The notes under the pieces were generated by a model, which was not told the DNA's origin, did not search any database, and was given only the letters and a program-made list of their open reading frames with translations. Below are positions 60,236 to 64,000 of a DNA stretch of 64,000 nt, one piece after another (positions within the stretch are counted from its first letter, which is position 1; every line of letters starts with the position of its first letter). A program made the translations under genes and the position numbers. Origin of the DNA: Macrococcus carouselicus (GTDB lineage Bacteria > Bacillota > Bacilli > Staphylococcales > Staphylococcaceae); contig NZ_SCWD01000006.1 in assembly GCF_004359515.1 (NCBI RefSeq), positions 1 through 64,000 of the forward strand. Reading direction: 5' to 3'.

Positions 60236-61066
60236 ATGACAAAAATTATAACAGTCGGAAACTTTAAGGGTGGCGTCGGAAAATCTACATTTGTAGAACT
60301 TCTTGCTTACATTTTAGCAACTAAGGAAAAAAAGAAAGTGCTTGTCTTTGATACAGACCCACAGGCAGACGTCACTGAAAAACTGAAAAGAACGTTCGGC
60401 AAAGAAGATGTTGAGCCTGAAACAGATTTGCTTCAGGCTATCAAGAAATCTGTAGACAGTAACTTTGAACGTGATATTAGTGGTTCTATCGTCTCTCTTC
60501 ATGAAAACCTCGACCTCGTACATGGATCATGGCATCTGGAACAGTTTGACACCTATGTTGTAGAGGAGCTTAAAGATAAGAAAGCAAGATACTATCTGTT
60601 CTACACTCTTCTTCAGTCCATCAAAGAAAAATATGATTACATCATTTATGACACACGACCATCGACAGGCATCACAACTACAAACGCAATCTGTTCATCT
60701 GACTTTATGATTGTTACGACTCAGACTGAGGAAGCCAGTGCAAATTCAACGAGAAAGATTTATAACTACATCGGAAGTATGCTTCAGTATAACGAGGGTA
60801 TTGAACTTATCGGAGTATTACCTTATCTTGTGGACTCTACTGGTGCAATCAGCAGGCTAGTCGAAGCGGAATTGAGAGAGCAGTTTCAGGAAGATATGTA
60901 TGAGCATGTCATCCGCAGCTCAAAGCGTGTTGTCGCATGGGGTAAATATGGTATCACCGAAGATAAGCCATACGATAAGAAAACATTACAGATGTATGTA
61001 GATGCAGTAGATGAGACTCTTCAGAGGATCAGAAACATTGAGGCAGAGAAAGAGGGAGTGAATTAA
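60236..61066 (+). CDS. parA: ParA-type partition ATPase
   Basis: The protein is 276 aa from ATG 60236, with AGGAGGG before it. It has the deviant Walker A KGGVGKST (11-18), FDTDPQADVT and YDYIIYDTRPS. It forms ATP-dependent patterns on the nucleoid to place plasmids. The partner gene starts 1 bp after the stop. This is the intact partition locus of the plasmid. Confidence 0.92.
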   Translation: MTKIITVGNFKGGVGKSTFVELLAYILATKEKKKVLVFDTDPQADVTEKLKRTFGKEDVEPETDLLQAIKKSVDSNFERDISGSIVSLHENLDLVHGSWHLEQFDTYVVEELKDKKARYYLFYTLLQSIKEKYDYIIYDTRPSTGITTTNAICSSDFMIVTTQTEEASANSTRKIYNYIGSMLQYNEGIELIGVLPYLVDSTGAISRLVEAELREQFQEDMYEHVIRSSKRVVAWGKYGITEDKPYDKKTLQMYVDAVDETLQRIRNIEAEKEGVN

Positions 61067-61067
61067 T

Positions 61068-61490
61068 ATGGCAGGGTGGAATAAGAACATCAAAAGTCCT
61101 CAGCCGCCTGTTGAGATAGAGAAAGACTTACGACTCGTAAACCCTGAAAAAAAAGTCAAAGAATATCCATCAGAATTAAAGCGAATGACGGCTAAAGTGT
61201 TCAAACAGACGGATAACACAGTTACAGAGCTAAAGGAAAAGAATAGATATCCTAAGATTGAAATTTACGATAAAGCGGTCTCACTTTATAGCATGGTTGA
61301 TGAAGTGGTTCCTGAATTTTCAGGTCAATCAAAAACACAGGTTATCAGGCAGCTTCTTATGAATCTGGAGAAATACGATAAAGCACTTGAGTTATATGAT
61401 TTAGTCGCTGAGGCTCTGCCTGATAAGTCTTATTCAGAACGTAAAGAGACTATAAAAAAATGGGTATCAGAGAATAATAATAAAATTTAA
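61068..61490 (+). CDS. ParA partner, centromere-binding protein
   Basis: This 140-aa protein immediately follows ParA. The first 60 residues are charged and extended. The rest has two similar helical units: YDKAVSLYSMVDEVVPEFSG and YDKALELYDLVAEALPDKSY. It is not a classic ParB. Its role as partner is inferred from position and size. Confidence 0.6.
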   Translation: MAGWNKNIKSPQPPVEIEKDLRLVNPEKKVKEYPSELKRMTAKVFKQTDNTVTELKEKNRYPKIEIYDKAVSLYSMVDEVVPEFSGQSKTQVIRQLLMNLEKYDKALELYDLVAEALPDKSYSERKETIKKWVSENNNKI

Positions 61491-61530
61491 AAAACAGCTG
61501 ACATTTCACGGAAAATGTCAGCTGTTTTTT
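61491..61530. terminator. Bidirectional terminator
   Basis: AAAACAGCTGACATTT and AAATGTCAGCTGTTTT form a 16-bp stem with a 6-nt loop between the par and rep genes. Confidence 0.9.
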
Positions 61531-62371
61531 AATGGTCTTTTTCTCTGTCTTGAACAAGTTGATACATAGGATTTAAATGTATATAGTCTCCGAAAAGTAA
61601 GGCTTTTTCCATCTCTTTTTCTTCTTCATCGCCAGCTACTGGTTTATTCTGGGAGGTCTCCTTTGATTGCTTAAATTTTTCTTTGGCTATTGGTTTTATA
61701 TTTTTCTGAGGAAGAAAATTGAACTCTATAGCCTCTATTGTTCGTCCATCTGTCCTACTATGTACCTTATTATAACTGAGGTTAAAGAATACATTCTCAA
61801 ATTCCTTTAATGCGGGATTGAGCACTCTTTTATTGATATCGCTCATCCTGTAGCTCGAGGGAATACATAATACTTCTCGGAAGCGATCCATACTGACTTT
61901 CATATATCCAGTGGACTTGAACTGCTTCAATAATCTATATAAATTTTTAGTATAATTCGATCTGAAGCTTGTCAGTTCATTCAATTCAAATATCGTGAAC
62001 TGCCCTAGTTCAAAGTTATTGAGCAAGTGTTTAAAATTTTCATTCACAGATATATCTAGATAACCCTCAATCATATTCACCTCATAATCTGTAAACAGAG
62101 TGAACTTCTTGAAATGTTGATCTGATCCCACTCTATAAGTAACTTGCAAGATTTTATCGTAGAGCGATTCAAGGTCTTTAACAAAACGGCTATTTGAAGT
62201 CGATGAATATTTACTGAGTTCTTTCAATTCTGCGATGTCAAATCGTATTTTTTTAGTATCTTCATTTCTTAGTCTTGAACAGAGCGTAAAGAATAAGTCT
62301 TGCTCGACTGAGCTAAAATTTTTGAGCGGTATAGTATTCATTTCGTTTTTTATTTGGACGATCTGCTGCAT
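61529..62371 (-). CDS. Rep_3-type replication initiator
   Basis: The protein is 280 aa from ATG 62371 (GAGAGGTG before it). A longer frame would run into the iterons and is not used. It has two winged-helix units: LFFTLCSRLRNEDTKKIRF and LYRLLKQFKSTG with MSDINKRVLNPALKEF. This is the initiator type (PF01051) that binds iterons and opens the origin. The C-terminal 40 residues are charged and variable. It sets plasmid copy number together with the repeats upstream. Confidence 0.88.
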   Translation of the reverse strand: MQQIVQIKNEMNTIPLKNFSSVEQDLFFTLCSRLRNEDTKKIRFDIAELKELSKYSSTSNSRFVKDLESLYDKILQVTYRVGSDQHFKKFTLFTDYEVNMIEGYLDISVNENFKHLLNNFELGQFTIFELNELTSFRSNYTKNLYRLLKQFKSTGYMKVSMDRFREVLCIPSSYRMSDINKRVLNPALKEFENVFFNLSYNKVHSRTDGRTIEAIEFNFLPQKNIKPIAKEKFKQSKETSQNKPVAGDEEEKEMEKALLFGDYIHLNPMYQLVQDREKDH

Positions 62372-62426
62372 TTTAATACACCTCTCCGAATCGGTTAGAG
62401 TGATTATAACATACAGAAAAAGGGAC

Positions 62427-62598
62427 ATACAAAATGTCCCCCTATCTACATACAAAATGTCCCCTATACATACAAAACGTCCCCCTATCTCATACAAATT
62501 GTCCCCCTATCTCATACAAATTGTCCCCCTATCTCATACAAATTGTCCCCTCAATACATACAAAACGTCCCCCTATCTCATACAAAATGTCCCCTATC
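62427..62598. repeat. Replication origin iterons, eight copies
   Basis: The unit ATACAAAATGTCCCCCTATC and close variants start at 62427, 62450, 62470, 62492, 62514, 62536, 62558 and 62580. The steps are 23, 20, 22, 22, 22, 22 and 22 bp, about two DNA turns. The region lies directly upstream of rep, as expected for a Rep_3 origin. Variation (AAAATG, AAAACG, AAATTG) is confined to the bases in the middle. Confidence 0.92.
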
Positions 62599-62735
62599 GA
62601 CTCTTGAACCTCTTGTGTCTGTAAGGATGAGATGCCACCTAAAAGGTTTTAAAAAAGATCTTAAAAGGGTTTAAAAGATATTAAAATTAAGTAAAAGGGA
62701 TACCTAATTTAATTAATTAATAATTTACGGACACT
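62599..62735. other. AT-rich origin melting region
   Basis: No gene. Repeated TTAAAAG/TTTAAAAG tracts and a long AT stretch (62640-62730) lie beside the iterons. This is the likely site where the duplex opens. No clear DnaA box (TTATNCACA) is visible. Confidence 0.55.
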
Positions 62736-63170
62736 TTATATGATTTCAACAATATCAAATAGACTGAAAACCTTTCTTTCCTGCATATAACAGAGATAAC
62801 ATCTTACTGTTTTATTAATCGTATCAACATACTCAATAATACATTCATGCTGATTGATATAGCCATCTTCATAACAGCGTACTGCGCAGGATGATGGTTT
62901 GTTCATCATCATTGACAGTCTGATATTGATCTCTAATATCTGTTCATCTGATAGCTCAGGTTTTTTTATCTTATTCTGCTCATTAATATGCTGCTCAATA
63001 TTTTTATAGAGCTCAGGTGTTGTAGCAAAAGAAGTCCATTTTATCATCCCTCCGCCCTGTGGGATATTTTTACATAGATACTTTCTAGAAATTTTTCTAT
63101 AATCTAAAATATTTTCGTATTCTTCAGGCAATTCAGGATGTAGAGGATTTTTCATTGAGAATTTGTTCAA
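62736..63170 (-). CDS. YolD-like protein
   Basis: The best start is TTG 63170, with AAAGGTG six bases upstream; ATG 63176 is possible. The product has the YolD pattern: GGGMIKWTSFATTPEL, then KKPELSDEQILEIN, and an SLFDIVEI ending. YolD-like proteins often sit next to UmuC-type polymerases and respond to damage. Here no polymerase gene is present. It overlaps the 93-aa gene. Confidence 0.72.
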   Translation of the reverse strand: MNKFSMKNPLHPELPEEYENILDYRKISRKYLCKNIPQGGGMIKWTSFATTPELYKNIEQHINEQNKIKKPELSDEQILEINIRLSMMMNKPSSCAVRCYEDGYINQHECIIEYVDTINKTVRCYLCYMQERKVFSLFDIVEII

Positions 63171-63414
63171 TGTCATCACCTTTCTCATAAGCAATGCGGT
63201 TTAATACTTTTTGATTTTTAAGTGTTCCAAGTTCCTCTGCTATTTCTATAGCTCCATAAATTGTTGATCTCACAGCAAATCGATCAGTGCCAGGTCTTAC
63301 TAAAAGATTTAAATATCTACGTCCATATACTGTATTAAGTGATGGGTGATGGACTTGAAGTCTCTCAGCTAGTTCTAAAAATAAATCTTCATCGATAAAG
63401 ACATAATTAAGCAT
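63133..63414 (-). CDS. Protein of unknown function, YolD partner
   Basis: This 93-aa protein has a compact helical pattern (LFLELAERLQVHHPSLN). It has a good GGAGGG site. It overlaps the YolD-like gene at its end, so the two are made together. No family recognised. Confidence 0.55.
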   Translation of the reverse strand: MLNYVFIDEDLFLELAERLQVHHPSLNTVYGRRYLNLLVRPGTDRFAVRSTIYGAIEIAEELGTLKNQKVLNRIAYEKGDDIEQILNEKSSTS

Positions 63415-63485
63415 TTGCAGCCCTCCTTGACCTAAATATAGAACATATGTTCTGTTTAATCAATGGTTGTAATGAATACATAAAG

Positions 63486-63512
63486 AAGCAGATGCTCAGC
63501 GAGCATCTGCTT
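63486..63512. terminator. Terminator
   Basis: AAGCAGATGCTC and GAGCATCTGCTT form a 12-bp stem with a 3-nt loop, just past the stop of the next gene on the minus strand. Confidence 0.85.
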
Positions 63513-63524
63513 TCAGTATCTATA

Positions 63525-63989
63525 TTATTTTTTACTATATCTTTTTTCAAGATATTCTCTGATTAAAGAAATGAAATCTTTCCATTTTTCCGAGTGGATG
63601 TCGATCTTATTGTCATTTACAAAGCATTCATTTTCAACAACTTCGATACCTTCAGAGAGGTAAGGGATATCAGGACAGAGGCGGTGGAGAATAAGATTAG
63701 CGCTGCCCTCTAAATTAATCTCTATTTCTAACTTTGATAGCCTGTCATATAATTGGGAAGTCTCATGAGTGTGTTCGATCAATAACTTGATTATTTCATC
63801 GATAGCACGTTTCTCCCAGTTCATAACCTTTAATCCGCCTTTGTTGTACCTCTTCTTAAACTTCTTCATAATAAGAGACATGAAATCTTGCCAATCTTGG
63901 TCATCTTTGCTGATTTTGCCATCTTTTCCAATGCAATTTTCTTCAACAAACTCTATGTTTTCGCTTAGCACATCAAACTTAGGCATCAT
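63525..63989 (-). CDS. Protein with an internal duplication, open at the right edge
   Basis: From ATG 63989 it is 154 aa. The frame stays open to base 64000 and there is no ribosome site before the ATG, so the true start may be outside the window. Two similar units are visible: IEFVEENCIGKDGKISKDDQ with WQDFMSLIMKKFKKRY, and IEVVENECFVNDNKIDIHSE with WKDFISLIREYLEKRY. The function is unknown. Confidence 0.6.
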   Translation of the reverse strand: MMPKFDVLSENIEFVEENCIGKDGKISKDDQDWQDFMSLIMKKFKKRYNKGGLKVMNWEKRAIDEIIKLLIEHTHETSQLYDRLSKLEIEINLEGSANLILHRLCPDIPYLSEGIEVVENECFVNDNKIDIHSEKWKDFISLIREYLEKRYSKK

Positions 63990-64000
63990 GCTCTGTAATG

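Noticed and set aside
62372-62497. Longer start for Rep
   Set aside because: The added frame is encoded by iteron DNA and lacks a ribosome site; ATG 62371 has one.
62427-62598. CRISPR array
   Set aside because: The repeats are short and nearly contiguous, with no spacers of normal length and no cas genes. They are iterons of the origin.

Overview
The window looks like most or all of a large conjugative plasmid from a Staphylococcaceae host, most likely Macrococcus, Mammaliicoccus or Staphylococcus. The reasons are the AT-rich DNA, a SarA/MarR-type regulator, a Rep_3 initiator with an iteron origin, and a Gram-positive transfer system. The two window edges join in frame inside one minus-strand gene, so the molecule may be a circle of about 64 kb.

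Layout. (1) 0.4-17.7 kb: a very AT-rich biosynthetic cluster of 15 genes in four transcription blocks. It encodes three ATP-grasp ligases, an A-T-C nonribosomal peptide synthetase, a CofE-type glutamate ligase, an AroE-like dehydrogenase, a TIM-barrel epimerase or dehydratase, an NDP-sugar dehydrogenase, a Gfo/Idh/MocA oxidoreductase, a family-2 glycosyltransferase, an FkbM methyltransferase, an archaeal-type S-adenosylmethionine synthetase, an HPr-kinase-like protein, a DUF6270 protein and an MFS exporter. I do not recognise the product. (2) 17.9-20.2 kb: a scar with a decayed ParA/RHH partition locus, a truncated XRE regulator and a broken IS30-family element. (3) 20.2-43.9 kb: conjugation genes, including an FtsK/TcpA-like coupling ATPase next to a DRGH-type nuclease-like protein, a lysozyme-CHAP wall hydrolase, a degenerate VirB4-like protein, a TcpE/VirB3-like protein, a TcpD-like protein, tandem lipoproteins and a TcpH/VirB6-like membrane protein. 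A solitary tnpB element is inserted among them. (4) 44.2-48.95 kb: a defence module (CBASS cyclase with a 2TM-NUDIX protein, plus an AbiJ-like HEPN protein) lying between two copies of the end of an antitoxin gene; the intact HigBA-like toxin-antitoxin pair is beside it. (5) 49.0-53.5 kb: a structured noncoding RNA locus and plasmid genes of unknown function. (6) 53.6-55.7 kb: small secreted and two-helix membrane proteins that resemble a bacteriocin/immunity locus. (7) 55.9-60.0 kb: a second transfer-like operon with an Hsp100-type double AAA+ ATPase. (8) 60.1-64.0 kb: ParA and partner, Rep with eight iterons, a YolD-like protein and accessory genes.

How it fits together. Rep and the iterons replicate the plasmid, ParA with its partner and the toxin-antitoxin pair stabilise it, and the transfer genes should build a Tcp-like type IV machine; I see no canonical relaxase. 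The defence module and the biosynthetic cluster are cargo. The cluster is the strongest candidate for an undescribed system. The ligases and the NRPS imply a small amide or peptide-like molecule, probably decorated with a uronic or cyclitol unit and a methyl group, exported by the MFS protein. The SAM synthetase would supply its own SAM.
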